A stretch of 13,589 bases of DNA, from contig ONWI01000079.1 of NCBI GenBank assembly GCA_900321515.1, forward strand, positions 1-13,589, read 5' to 3'. Of this stretch, positions 6,660-13,589 are shown in pieces (within the stretch, counting starts at the first letter, position 1; each line of letters starts with the position of its first letter). The position numbers and the translations under genes are program-made. The notes under the pieces were generated by a model, which worked only from the letters and a program-made list of their open reading frames with translations, was not told where the DNA came from and ran no database searches. The DNA comes from an uncultured Eubacteriales bacterium. Its GTDB lineage: Bacteria; Bacillota; Clostridia; Oscillospirales; Acutalibacteraceae.

Positions 6660-6690
6660 TTAACATACTGTTATTATAATATGATATAAT
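6660..6690 (+). promoter_or_regulatory. Probable promoter of the Ca2+-ATPase gene
   Basis: TTAACA (6660-6665), then TATAAT (6685-6690) with a TGA extension immediately before it (6682-6684). The 19-bp spacer is long, but the extended -10 compensates. A second TATAAT (6675-6680) is too close to this -35. Confidence 0.55.
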
Positions 6691-6725
6691 ATAAAAAACG
6701 CAAACATTCAGGAGGTAGTTTTTTA

Positions 6726-9386
6726 ATGAAGATCTTAGGTTTGACCGATGCTGAAGTCGCCGAGTCAAAGGAAAAGTACGGCGACAACAGCATGACTGAA
6801 CAGAAGGGTGAGACGTTCTGGCAAAAGCTGTGGGGCAATTTTCAGGACCCGATGATCAGGATTCTCTGCTTTGCCCTTTTGGTTAATGTGGCGCTCTGCT
6901 GCCTGGGGCAGGCTGATTGGTTCGAGCCGATCGGAATTACAGTGGCAATTCTCATTGCGACTATCGTTTCAACGTATTCCGAGTACAATAACGAGAACGC
7001 TTTCCAAAAGCTTCAGGAGGAAGCCTCGCGCATTATGTGCAAGGTTTACCGCAACGGCGAAATAGTTGAGGTTGCCATAAACGACCTTGTTGTGGGCGAC
7101 TGCGTTCTGCTGCAATCAGGCGACAAGATTCCTGCCGACGGTCTGCTCATAGACGGCGAGCTTAAGGTCGATCAGTCGGTGCTTAACGGAGAAAGCAAGG
7201 AAGCGCTCAAGACAGCTATTCCGGACGATTACACAGAGACCGACGAGCCGCTCGACTTCCTCAATGAATACAAGGTATTCAGAGGCGCTGTGGTCTGTTC
7301 GGGCAACGGCGTGATGCAGGTCACGGTTGTGGGCGACAGCTCTGTTTACGGCAAGATCGCCAGCGAACTTCAGGCGGATGACGACAGACAGTCCCCGCTT
7401 CAGGTAAAGCTCTCCAAGCTGGCAAACGGCATAAGCAAATTCGGCTACATAGGCGGCGCACTGATTGCGGTTTCTTACCTGTTTATGCAGTTCTTTGTCG
7501 CAAATCATTTCAACGGAGCTGAAATAGCGGAATATTTTTCACATGCAGGATATGTTATTCACGACTGTGTGGAAGCTCTGATGTTCGCGGTTATCATTAT
7601 TGTCATGGCAGTTCCCGAAGGTCTTCCTCTTATGGTCGCGCTCGTTTCGGCTATGAATATGAATAAGATGCTCAAGGACAACGTCCTTGTGCGAAAGATA
7701 GTCGGTATCGAGACCGCCGGCAGCCTGAATATTCTTTTCAGCGACAAGACCGGAACCATAACCAAGGGCAAGCTGGAGGTCGTGACCTTTATCGACGGAA
7801 ATCTCAGTGAATACAGGGGCATTAACGATATTCCCGGTATGCTCGGCAATCTTATCACCATGAGCATCAAAAACAACACCGACTCTGTGATCTCCGGAGA
7901 AGGGGAAAGCCTCAAGATCGTAGGCGGAAATGCCACGGAGCGCGCTGTTCTGGGATTTGCCGTTGACAGCAACAGGTCTTTTGACGCACCCAAAGTCAGC
8001 TCAATTCCGTTCAACAGCACAAATAAATATTCAGCCTCCACCGTTGGCAGAAACGGAAAATATGTCACCCTCATCAAGGGCGCTCCCGAAAAGATGCTTG
8101 CAAAGTGCGGATATTATTATGACGTCAACGGCGCAAGAGTTCCTCTCACCAATTCCGATGAAATCGACGCCAAGATGGATGAGCTTGCTACCCGCGCTAT
8201 CCGCGTGCTGGCGTTCGCGACATCTGACAGCGTTATCACCGACGGCAAACTGCCCGAGGACGAATGGACCCTCGTGGGCTTTGTAGGCATACGCGACGAA
8301 GTTCGTCCGGAATCCATCCAGGCGATCAAGGAAGTCAAACGAGCCGGCGTGCAGGTGGTTATGATCACCGGCGACCGCAAGGAGACCGCGGTTGCTATCG
8401 CAAAGGATTCCGGCATTCTTAAGAGGGACAGCGATCTTGTGTTCACATCCGACGAGCTTGCCGGCATGTCCGATCAGGAAATCAGCAGGGTTATCAGGAA
8501 GATCCGCGTCATCGCCCGTGCTCTGCCGTCAGACAAGAGCCGTCTGGTCCGCATTGCTCAGGAGAGAAATCTTGTGGTCGGCATGACCGGCGACGGAGTA
8601 AACGATTCCCCGGCACTCAAAAAAGCCGACGTTGGCTTTGCCATGGGCGGCGGCACCGAGGTTGCCAAAGAGGCTGGCGACATTGTTATTCTCGACGATA
8701 ACTTCCTCTCGATTGAAAAGGCTATCCTCTACGGCCGCACAATCTTCAACAGCATCCGTAAATTCATTGTGTTCCAGCTTACCATTAATATTTCGGCTGT
8801 GTTCATTTCATTTATCTGCCCTCTGCTTAACATGAAGAATCCGCTCTCCATCACTCAGATTTTGTGGGTCAATCTCGTAATGGATACCCTTGCGGCGCTT
8901 GCCTTCGGCGGTGAACCCGCCCTCCGCAGATTCATGCGCGAAAAGCCCAAGAAGCGCGATGAAAGCATTATCAGCAAATGCATGTGGTCTTCAATAGGCG
9001 TCGGCGCCGGCTATACCGTTCTTGTCAGCCTTATATTCCTGTTAACCGGCAAAAACTGGTTCTACGAGTGGCGTTACTTCCCCGAAATCCATATGACCGG
9101 ATACTTCGCGCTGTTTATCTTTATTGCGGTATTTAACGCATTCAACGCCCGTACCGAAGAGGTAAACCTGATGGACAACATCTCGCGCAACAGGAATTTC
9201 CTTAAGATTATGGGCATGGTAGCGGTAATACAGGTGCTTCTGACTTACTTAGGCGGAGACATCTTCCAGTGCTACGGGTTAAATATTGAACATTGGCTGC
9301 TGATAATCATTCTGGCGTTTGCGGTAATTCCTGTCGATATTGTCAGAAAGTGCGTTATCAAAATGATTGATTCAGGAAAAAAGTAA
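6726..9386 (+). CDS. P-type (P2B-like) calcium-transporting ATPase
   Basis: An integral membrane pump that exports cations, probably Ca2+, using ATP. The 886 residues cover the whole P2 architecture. The cation-ATPase N-terminus is at 1-40. M1/M2 are at about 43-85. The actuator domain has LNGES in place of TGES. M3/M4 are at 239-310, with the ion-binding PEGLP (E298). The phosphorylation motif is SDKTGT with D340. KGAPEK lies in the nucleotide domain, TGDRKETA follows, and TGDGVND (621-627) forms the hinge. Six C-terminal helices run from about 680 to 876. M6 reads WVNLVMDTLAALAFGGEP (N716, D720), which resembles plasma-membrane Ca2+-ATPases more than SERCA, implying one Ca2+ site. There is no long C-terminal regulatory extension. 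AGGAGG at 6710-6715 precedes the ATG by 10 bases. It is bounded by its own promoter and a strong terminator, so is probably monocistronic. Substrate is inferred from motifs; Mn2+ is also possible. Confidence 0.94.
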   Translation: MKILGLTDAEVAESKEKYGDNSMTEQKGETFWQKLWGNFQDPMIRILCFALLVNVALCCLGQADWFEPIGITVAILIATIVSTYSEYNNENAFQKLQEEASRIMCKVYRNGEIVEVAINDLVVGDCVLLQSGDKIPADGLLIDGELKVDQSVLNGESKEALKTAIPDDYTETDEPLDFLNEYKVFRGAVVCSGNGVMQVTVVGDSSVYGKIASELQADDDRQSPLQVKLSKLANGISKFGYIGGALIAVSYLFMQFFVANHFNGAEIAEYFSHAGYVIHDCVEALMFAVIIIVMAVPEGLPLMVALVSAMNMNKMLKDNVLVRKIVGIETAGSLNILFSDKTGTITKGKLEVVTFIDGNLSEYRGINDIPGMLGNLITMSIKNNTDSVISGEGESLKIVGGNATERAVLGFAVDSNRSFDAPKVSSIPFNSTNKYSASTVGRNGKYVTLIKGAPEKMLAKCGYYYDVNGARVPLTNSDEIDAKMDELATRAIRVLAFATSDSVITDGKLPEDEWTLVGFVGIRDEVRPESIQAIKEVKRAGVQVVMITGDRKETAVAIAKDSGILKRDSDLVFTSDELAGMSDQEISRVIRKIRVIARALPSDKSRLVRIAQERNLVVGMTGDGVNDSPALKKADVGFAMGGGTEVAKEAGDIVILDDNFLSIEKAILYGRTIFNSIRKFIVFQLTINISAVFISFICPLLNMKNPLSITQILWVNLVMDTLAALAFGGEPALRRFMREKPKKRDESIISKCMWSSIGVGAGYTVLVSLIFLLTGKNWFYEWRYFPEIHMTGYFALFIFIAVFNAFNARTEEVNLMDNISRNRNFLKIMGMVAVIQVLLTYLGGDIFQCYGLNIEHWLLIIILAFAVIPVDIVRKCVIKMIDSGKK

Positions 9387-9429
9387 CCGCCCTATGAATA
9401 TTTTTGCAGATACAATTAATTGACAAAAT

Positions 9430-9477
9430 AACAACACATGTTGCTCTGTAAATCGCCGAACAACGTGTGTTGTTTTT
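9430..9477 (+). terminator. Rho-independent terminator after the Ca2+-ATPase
   Basis: A 14-bp stem: 9430-9443 pairs with 9461-9474, with a single G-U wobble, a 17-base loop and TTTTT (9473-9477). It lies 43 bases after the stop codon. Confidence 0.92.
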
Positions 9478-9530
9478 ATATTATTTAAACAAAATTCACA
9501 CAATCCTGCGATTATTGAATGTAATTTGCC

Positions 9531-9560
9531 TTGACACTGTGTTGAAAAATATGGTATAAT
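9531..9560 (+). promoter_or_regulatory. Strong promoter of the citrate synthase gene
   Basis: TTGACA (9531-9536), 18-bp spacer, TATAAT (9555-9560) with the extended element TGG at 9552-9554. It predicts a leader of about 78 bases. Confidence 0.85.
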
Positions 9561-9573
9561 AATCAAAATAATT

Positions 9574-9602
9574 ATTGTGCATATGTATATTGTGTATATG
9601 TA
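9574..9602 (+). repeat. Direct repeat in the citrate synthase leader
   Basis: ATTGTGCATATGTA (9574-9587) and ATTGTGTATATGTA (9589-9602) differ at one base and are spaced 15 bp apart. They lie just downstream of the predicted transcription start, where a bound repressor could act. Function is unknown. Confidence 0.6.
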
Positions 9603-9644
9603 ATGTATAAAAAATAATGCGGTATACGCCGGGGGAGAGCGACA

Positions 9645-10976
9645 ATGACAAACAAAGAGCTGAATATCTATACAACGGGGAAAAGGGATATGTGCATTGC
9701 CAATGACACCATCTCAGACGTATTGTTCATGGAATACGGTGTCAATCGCGGATTGCGCGACATCAACGGCAAGGGTGTGCTTGCCGGACTGACCAGAATT
9801 TCTAAGATCATTTCATTCAAAGAAGTCAACGGGGTCAAGACGCCGTGCGACGGCGAGCTTTGGTATCGAGGCTACAAAGTCAATTCTCTTATCGAAGAGC
9901 TTGACAACGACGAATACGGATTTGAGAAAACCGCATATCTGCTGCTCTTCGGGCAGAAACCTGATGCGGCTGAGCAGGAGGAATTCTGCCGTATTCTTGG
10001 CAAGTGCAAAAAGCTGCCGATCAATTTCACGCGCAATGTTATTATGGAGGGTCCTTCAAAGGACATCATGAATTCCATGACCAAGAGCATTCTTACCCTT
10101 GCTTCATATGACAAGGAGGTTAATTCCGCAACCCTCGAATGCTGCATCAGACAGTGTCTCGAGCTGATAGCCGTATTCCCCATGCTGGCAGTTTACGGCT
10201 ATCACGCCTACAACCATTACATCAACGATGCAAGCATGTATATTCACAGACCGAAGGCGGAACTGTCCACCGCGGAAAACATACTAAGAATGCTGCGTCC
10301 CGACCGTTCCTATACCAAGCTCGAAGCCAAGGTCCTTGATATCGTACTCATGCTTCACATGGAGCATGGCGGCGGCAACAATTCCACATTTACAACCCGT
10401 GTTGTCACGTCGTCCGGTTCTGACACTTATTCCGCCATCGCGGCGGCAATGTCTTCATTGAAGGGACCCAAGCACGGCGGCGCGAACATTAAGGTTATGG
10501 AGATGATGGAGGATATTCGCCGGCATGTTTCCGATAAGACCGACCGCGATGAAATCAGGGCATATCTTGCAAAGATAATCGACGGCAGGGCGTTTGACGG
10601 CAAAGGACTTATTTACGGCATGGGTCATGCGGTATATTCTGTCTCCGACCCGAGAGAGCGGATTCTCAAATCGTATGTCGAGAGGCTCGCAAGCGCAAAG
10701 CACCAGGAGGAGAATATTACCCTTTACAACATTATAGAAGAAGAGGCTCCGAAGCTGATAGCCGAAAAGCGTCATATCTTCAAGGGAGTAAGTCCGAATG
10801 TTGACTTTTACAGCGGCTTTGTCTATGAGATGCTCGGAATCCCTGTTGAACTTTACACGCCGCTCTTTGCCATAGCAAGAATAGTTGGGTGGAGTGCCCA
10901 TCGCATAGAGGAAATGATAGGTATGAACAAGATCATCCGTCCCGCTTACATGAGCGTTATGGATGAGCTGGAATAA
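9645..10976 (+). CDS. gltA: Citrate synthase (citrate/2-methylcitrate synthase family)
   Basis: Condenses acetyl-CoA and oxaloacetate to citrate in the cytosol, probably for glutamate and other 2-oxoglutarate-derived synthesis in an anaerobe. The 443-residue protein carries all three catalytic residues of the Si-type family: H277 in KGPKHGGAN, H328 in GMGHAVY, and D387 in NVDFYSG. EHGGGNNSTFTTRVV replaces the usual EHxxNASTFxxRV segment and has an extra glycine-rich stretch. The Arg that normally follows the second catalytic His (GHRVY) is Ala329, while the nearby DPR is kept; I recall similar forms in clostridial enzymes. The start is supported by GGGGGAG at 9631-9637. It has its own promoter and terminator and is apparently monocistronic. 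A 2-methylcitrate synthase role cannot be ruled out, but no prp genes are near. Confidence 0.93.
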   Translation: MTNKELNIYTTGKRDMCIANDTISDVLFMEYGVNRGLRDINGKGVLAGLTRISKIISFKEVNGVKTPCDGELWYRGYKVNSLIEELDNDEYGFEKTAYLLLFGQKPDAAEQEEFCRILGKCKKLPINFTRNVIMEGPSKDIMNSMTKSILTLASYDKEVNSATLECCIRQCLELIAVFPMLAVYGYHAYNHYINDASMYIHRPKAELSTAENILRMLRPDRSYTKLEAKVLDIVLMLHMEHGGGNNSTFTTRVVTSSGSDTYSAIAAAMSSLKGPKHGGANIKVMEMMEDIRRHVSDKTDRDEIRAYLAKIIDGRAFDGKGLIYGMGHAVYSVSDPRERILKSYVERLASAKHQEENITLYNIIEEEAPKLIAEKRHIFKGVSPNVDFYSGFVYEMLGIPVELYTPLFAIARIVGWSAHRIEEMIGMNKIIRPAYMSVMDELE

Positions 10977-10983
10977 TATTTTG

Positions 10984-11028
10984 AAATACGGCATGGGAAT
11001 CAGAAAAACATAATCCCATGCCGTATTT
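10984..11028. terminator. Long perfect hairpin terminator after citrate synthase
   Basis: A 15-bp perfect inverted repeat (10984-10998 with 11014-11028) with a 15-base A-rich loop, 7 bases after the stop. The T-tract is short (TATTT on the plus strand), so termination may be partial; the mirror side has AAAT, so it could work in both directions. Confidence 0.75.
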
Positions 11029-11030
11029 AA

Positions 11031-11089
11031 TATTGTTAAGTATTGTGATATATATTGTTAAAGAACTGTTAATCAATATAGTTTATATT
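11031..11089 (+). promoter_or_regulatory. Promoter region of the ter cassette with TATTGT repeats
   Basis: TATTGT occurs at 11031, 11041 and 11053, the first and last extended to TATTGTTAA. TTGTTA (11055-11060) could be a -35 box with TATAGT (11077-11082, 16-bp spacer) as -10; TATATT at 11084-11089 is another -10 candidate. The region is very AT-rich, so neither promoter nor operator is certain. Confidence 0.4.
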
Positions 11090-11119
11090 AATAATTAATG
11101 AAAGGAACGGTGATTATTT

Positions 11120-11686
11120 ATGGCTGTTAATCTTAGAAAAGGAGAAAAAGTCAATCTTTCCTCCGCGAATAACCGCGTCAGCGGAGTAATAGTTGGTCTG
11201 GGCTGGGACAGCGCAAAGGAAGGCAGCGCAAGCGTTGACTGCGACGCTTCCGCCATCATCTGCGGATTTGACGGCAAGGCGACCGACGTTATATATTTTG
11301 GCAAGATGCGCAGCGTCAACGACGCTGTGATTTATACCGGAGACAGTCAGACGGGCGAGGGCAACGGCGACAATGAGCGCATTTATATCAATTTCACAAA
11401 GCTCCCGCAGGATATAGGCAAAATCGTCATTTCGGCGAACATTTACGACGCTAAGGCGAAGCGTCAGCACTTCGGCATGATTAACAACGCGTTCGTGAGG
11501 GTTGTCAACTGGAAAACGGGTCAGGAAATGTGCCGCTTCAATCTCACGGACAACTACAGCGGTATGACAGGCATCATAGCGGCTGAAATCTTTCGCAGCA
11601 GCGCAGGCTGGGATTTTGCTCCGATAGGCAAGGCAATCCATGAGGCGAGCAGACTACAGTCTATTGTCAGGCTGTATCAGAATTAG
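11120..11686 (+). CDS. terD: TerD family protein (tellurium resistance/stress)
   Basis: A cytoplasmic TerD-fold protein of 188 residues, a Ca2+-binding family linked to tellurite resistance, phage inhibition and general stress responses. It matches the family along its whole length: N-terminal NLRKGEKVNL; VGLGWD (25-30); D40-C-D42-A-S with the acidic pair; the calcium loop GDSQTGEGNGDNE (74-86) with D75, D84 and E86; then NIYDAK, QHFGMINNAFVRVV and FNLTDNYSGMTG. The start is supported by GGTGAT at 11109-11114. It is the first gene of a same-strand cassette, 24 bases before the next ORF. No other ter genes (terA, terB, terC) are in the window. The biochemical role of TerD proteins is not settled; family assignment is secure. 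Confidence 0.93.
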   Translation: MAVNLRKGEKVNLSSANNRVSGVIVGLGWDSAKEGSASVDCDASAIICGFDGKATDVIYFGKMRSVNDAVIYTGDSQTGEGNGDNERIYINFTKLPQDIGKIVISANIYDAKAKRQHFGMINNAFVRVVNWKTGQEMCRFNLTDNYSGMTGIIAAEIFRSSAGWDFAPIGKAIHEASRLQSIVRLYQN

Positions 11687-11710
11687 TGACATTCCGGAGG
11701 AAGCATACGC

Positions 11711-12694
11711 ATGAAATCAATTTTATCCGATAATTCGATAATGGACGCGATAGTTAATGCCGCAGTTCGCGACAGTGACATGAAAGACAGCCATCTGCCC
11801 GAAGCATTCAGGCTCCCGGCGCTGGCTGATGAGAATTTTGCAAAATTCGCGGACGGAGCTATCGACGGCATATATATTTACCATACGGAGCACCGTCCCA
11901 TCTCAGACGATGCGCGGGATGTTATGATCCGGGCTATGAAGGCGGTCGGCAAAGGCGACAGGGATGAGGCGAAAAAGCTCTTTGAGGAACTTGGAACCAA
12001 GGCGCGCGCCGTATCAATTATTGACGATCTTCAAAAATATATTATTGACCACAAAGAGTCCGTTTCCGCGGACAGAGTTGTAAAATTTGCGCTATACACT
12101 TTGTACAACACCAAAGACCGTGAATCGCTGAAATTCGCTCTCTCCATGCTGGAACTTGTGCGGCTGGACGATGACAGTCTGAAGGAATTACTCAGGATGC
12201 TGGGACTTTCGGATGAATTCACACTGTTCGTGATTTTCATTATGCAGCAGTGGGAGAATGCAAACGAGGAAATTTTCAGGTTGGCGAAAAAGACAAAGGG
12301 ATGGGGAAGGATTCATGCAATAGAACGCCTGATTCCGGATACTCCCGAGATAAGAGAATGGCTGCTGCGCGAGGGAATACACAACAACGTACTTCCGGCC
12401 TACAGCGCGCTGAATTGCTGGGAAGGCTCGGAGGCGGAGAACCTTTTGTTTGCGTCCGATATCTCGAAGGAAGATTTTGCCGCAATCAGCGAACTCATTT
12501 CGGTCTTGCTCGATGAAGGTCCATGCCCTGGCATTTCAGAGATAGAAAAAGGCGATGAAGTAATAAAAGCATTCCTGCGCAAGGCAAAGGAAATGCCGGA
12601 TGAATGCGTTGACAAGATGCTGATTGGACAGATAATGGATAAATATTCCGGTGTTGATCCGGAAATAACATCACTTGCGCGGCAGATCGGATAG
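11711..12694 (+). CDS. Helical-repeat-like protein of unknown function in the ter cassette
   Basis: A 327-residue, apparently soluble protein without signal peptide or membrane segment. It is rich in leucine, alanine and charged residues arranged as successive amphipathic helices (for example DRVVKFALYTLYN, DRESLKFALSMLELVR and DSLKELLRMLGL), which suggests HEAT- or ARM-like repeats over roughly residues 60-260. The segment WGRIHAIERLIPDTPEIREWLL (from W198), followed by REGIHNNVLPAYSALNCWEG, is the most distinctive part. I recall similar stretches in uncharacterised clostridial proteins, some misleadingly named limonene hydroxylase, but cannot verify this. GGAGG at 11696-11700 supports the ATG. 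It sits 24 bases after terD and 51 bases before a second TerD-like gene, so it is probably co-transcribed and may be a scaffold for them. No catalytic motif is seen. Confidence 0.8.
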   Translation: MKSILSDNSIMDAIVNAAVRDSDMKDSHLPEAFRLPALADENFAKFADGAIDGIYIYHTEHRPISDDARDVMIRAMKAVGKGDRDEAKKLFEELGTKARAVSIIDDLQKYIIDHKESVSADRVVKFALYTLYNTKDRESLKFALSMLELVRLDDDSLKELLRMLGLSDEFTLFVIFIMQQWENANEEIFRLAKKTKGWGRIHAIERLIPDTPEIREWLLREGIHNNVLPAYSALNCWEGSEAENLLFASDISKEDFAAISELISVLLDEGPCPGISEIEKGDEVIKAFLRKAKEMPDECVDKMLIGQIMDKYSGVDPEITSLARQIG

Positions 12695-12706
12695 GTTAGC
12701 GGCAGA

Positions 12707-12730
12707 GCTATACATGGGGCTATACATGGG
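12707..12730 (+). repeat. Perfect 12-bp tandem duplication upstream of the second TerD-like gene
   Basis: GCTATACATGGG occurs twice back to back (12707-12718, 12719-12730). The second copy runs into the ribosome binding site GGGAGGG (12728-12734). ATGs inside the copies create a 7-codon reading frame (12714-12737) ending just after that site. Confidence 0.9.
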
Positions 12731-12745
12731 AGGGTAAACTATATT

Positions 12746-13300
12746 ATGAAAACGCAACTCGAAGAGAATATAAAAAAAATACGCGTTGGACTTAACTGGA
12801 CTTCCGGCAGGGAATATGGCTTCGACCTTGACCTTTCGGCATTCCTGCTGGACGAAAAAGACCTTGCTCGCAGCGAGGAGGATTTTGTTTTCTACAACAA
12901 TACCTCATCCGCCGGCGAGGCATTGGTTTACAGCGGAGACGACCGCAGCGGAATGGTGGACGGAGTTAATGAGTCGATATTTGTCGATATTGTAAAAATA
13001 CCGGAGAATATCCGCAAGGTAGTATTCTGTGTGACTTTTGACGATACTGACGAAGAACACATTTTCGGAGAAGCTGAGAACATTATTCTTTCTGCCAGCG
13101 GAGTGACCGACCGCTTCGACAAGGGCGAGAGCCCATTCTGTACGGTCGATCTTGCGAAGCACTGTCCGCAGAGCAGTGCGATGGCGGTGCTGGAACTCAT
13201 CAGAAGCGGCGACGGCTGGGAATACGACATTATCTGCGACAGCGCCGATTTCGGATTGCTCGAACTTTGCAGCCGATACGGACTTGCAGCCGAAGTGTGA
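12746..13300 (+). CDS. Divergent TerD family protein
   Basis: A 184-residue TerD-like protein. The family pattern is visible as VGLNW (14-18), FDLDLSAFLLDE (26-37), DFVFYNN (46-52) and the loop GDDRSGMVDGVNE (64-76), then IFVDIVKIPENIRKVVFCVTF and a late SGDGWEYD. Compared with canonical TerD, the N-terminal LxKGxK strand is missing. In the calcium loop the residue matching D84 of the first TerD is V74 and a glycine is V71, while D65, N75 and E76 remain, so Ca2+ binding may be weakened or changed. GGAGG at 12729-12733 lies 12 bases from the ATG, somewhat far. It is the third gene of the ter cassette. The tail after about residue 115 is less conserved. Family call is good; function is unknown. 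Confidence 0.85.
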   Translation: MKTQLEENIKKIRVGLNWTSGREYGFDLDLSAFLLDEKDLARSEEDFVFYNNTSSAGEALVYSGDDRSGMVDGVNESIFVDIVKIPENIRKVVFCVTFDDTDEEHIFGEAENIILSASGVTDRFDKGESPFCTVDLAKHCPQSSAMAVLELIRSGDGWEYDIICDSADFGLLELCSRYGLAAEV

Positions 13301-13335
13301 GCTTGAAGAGAAATTAACATATATATTGAAATGAG

Positions 13336-13371
13336 TTGGCGTGCCTTCTTGTGAGCAGGATGGTGCGCCAA
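13336..13371 (+). terminator. Hairpin after the ter cassette, possible weak terminator
   Basis: TTGGCGTGCC (13336-13345) pairs with GGTGCGCCAA (13362-13371): 10 bp including two G-U pairs, with a 16-base loop. No T-run follows (TAATTCTG), so termination is uncertain. It begins 36 bases after the stop. 13372-13450 contains nothing I recognise. Confidence 0.45.
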
Positions 13372-13450
13372 TAATTCTGAAGCAGAGGAAAATGACCGTA
13401 CAAAATGTCAACAAAAGTTCAGGGAAACAAAGCACATTCAACAAGGATTA

Positions 13451-13498
13451 ATAAAGAGCAAAAAAAGACTTGACAATTGGGCTGGGGTGTGGTAACAT
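13451..13498 (+). promoter_or_regulatory. Very strong promoter, probably of a stable-RNA operon
   Basis: TTGACA (13470-13475), exactly 17 bp, TAACAT (13493-13498) with the TGG extension at 13490-13492. An A-rich tract (13451-13468) just upstream looks like an UP element. The combination is typical of rRNA promoters. Confidence 0.75.
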
Positions 13499-13504
13499 AG
13501 TGAA

Positions 13505-13589
13505 GCTGTCGCAGAGAGAAGGAAGCGGAAAGAGCGCAGAAAGCCGCCCGAAAGAGGGAAAAGAGCTGGCGCAGGGAAGCGACCGGAGC
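13505..13589 (+). other. Purine-rich untranslated leader running off the window, possibly rRNA
   Basis: From the predicted start the sequence is dense in G and A with no reading frame or ribosome binding site. It contains an early GCTGTCGC and a late GCGACC that could pair (GTCGC/GCGAC). This resembles pre-16S leaders of clostridia, but no rRNA sequence is reached, so the assignment is an inference. Confidence 0.4.

Noticed and set aside
11120..13300. Ter cassette as part of a mobile island
   Set aside because: No integrase, insertion sequence, flanking direct repeat or tRNA gene is visible in the window, and base composition looks like the neighbours by eye.
12905..13444. Open frame of 179 codons on the minus strand opposite the divergent TerD gene
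   Set aside because: Overlaps a TerD-family gene with clear motifs on the other strand; the translation has no recognisable domain.
1..13589. CRISPR array or toxin-antitoxin pair
   Set aside because: No regularly spaced repeats of CRISPR size, and no small adjacent gene pair with toxin or antitoxin motifs.

Overview
The window looks like chromosomal DNA from a Gram-positive, medium-GC member of the Clostridia, probably near Ruminococcus/Oscillospiraceae. This is inferred from the glgC-glgD-glgA order (GlgD is a Firmicutes feature), purine-rich Shine-Dalgarno sites (AGGAGG, GGAGGTGA), TTGACA/TATAAT promoters with TGn extensions, hairpin-plus-T terminators, and clostridial-looking citrate synthase and HPr-like proteins. 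No insertion sequence, phage gene, CRISPR array or tRNA gene is visible.

Layout. Positions 20-3832 hold a glycogen operon, glgC, glgD and glgA, closed by a strong terminator. GlgC keeps its catalytic motifs. GlgD has lost them, as expected for the regulatory subunit. Unusually, the GlgA-like protein also lacks three residues central to the glycogen synthase active site. Positions 3949-5566 hold an XRE regulator (minus strand) divergent from a histidine-phosphatase-family gene with a very acidic tail. Their shared intergenic region carries a perfect 10-bp inverted repeat.

Positions 5565-6007 (minus strand) hold a small HPr-like protein with no phospho-histidine site. It is preceded by a perfect TTGACA-17-TATAAT promoter whose predicted transcript starts exactly at the closing stem of a folded leader or small RNA of no class I recognise. 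Plus-strand genes follow: a dCMP deaminase (6139-6627), a P2B-type Ca2+-ATPase (6726-9386) with its own promoter and terminator, and a citrate synthase (9645-10976) with a strong promoter, a repeat-bearing leader and a terminator.

Positions 11120-13300 form a compact three-gene cassette: a canonical TerD, a 327-residue helical-repeat-like protein and a divergent TerD. A 12-bp tandem duplication lies just before the third gene. The last ~120 bases contain a very strong promoter with an A-rich upstream element and a purine-rich leader, suggesting that a stable-RNA (probably rRNA) operon begins just beyond the window.

How the genes work together. The glg genes make ADP-glucose and should extend glycogen. 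Citrate synthase, dCMP deaminase and the Ca2+ pump are housekeeping functions, each apparently transcribed on its own. The Ter cassette looks like a stress or Ca2+-linked module. The best candidates for something undescribed are the structured minus-strand RNA upstream of the HPr-like gene, the active-site-depleted GlgA, and the TerD/helical-repeat/TerD cassette. All alignments were made by eye from remembered family motifs.
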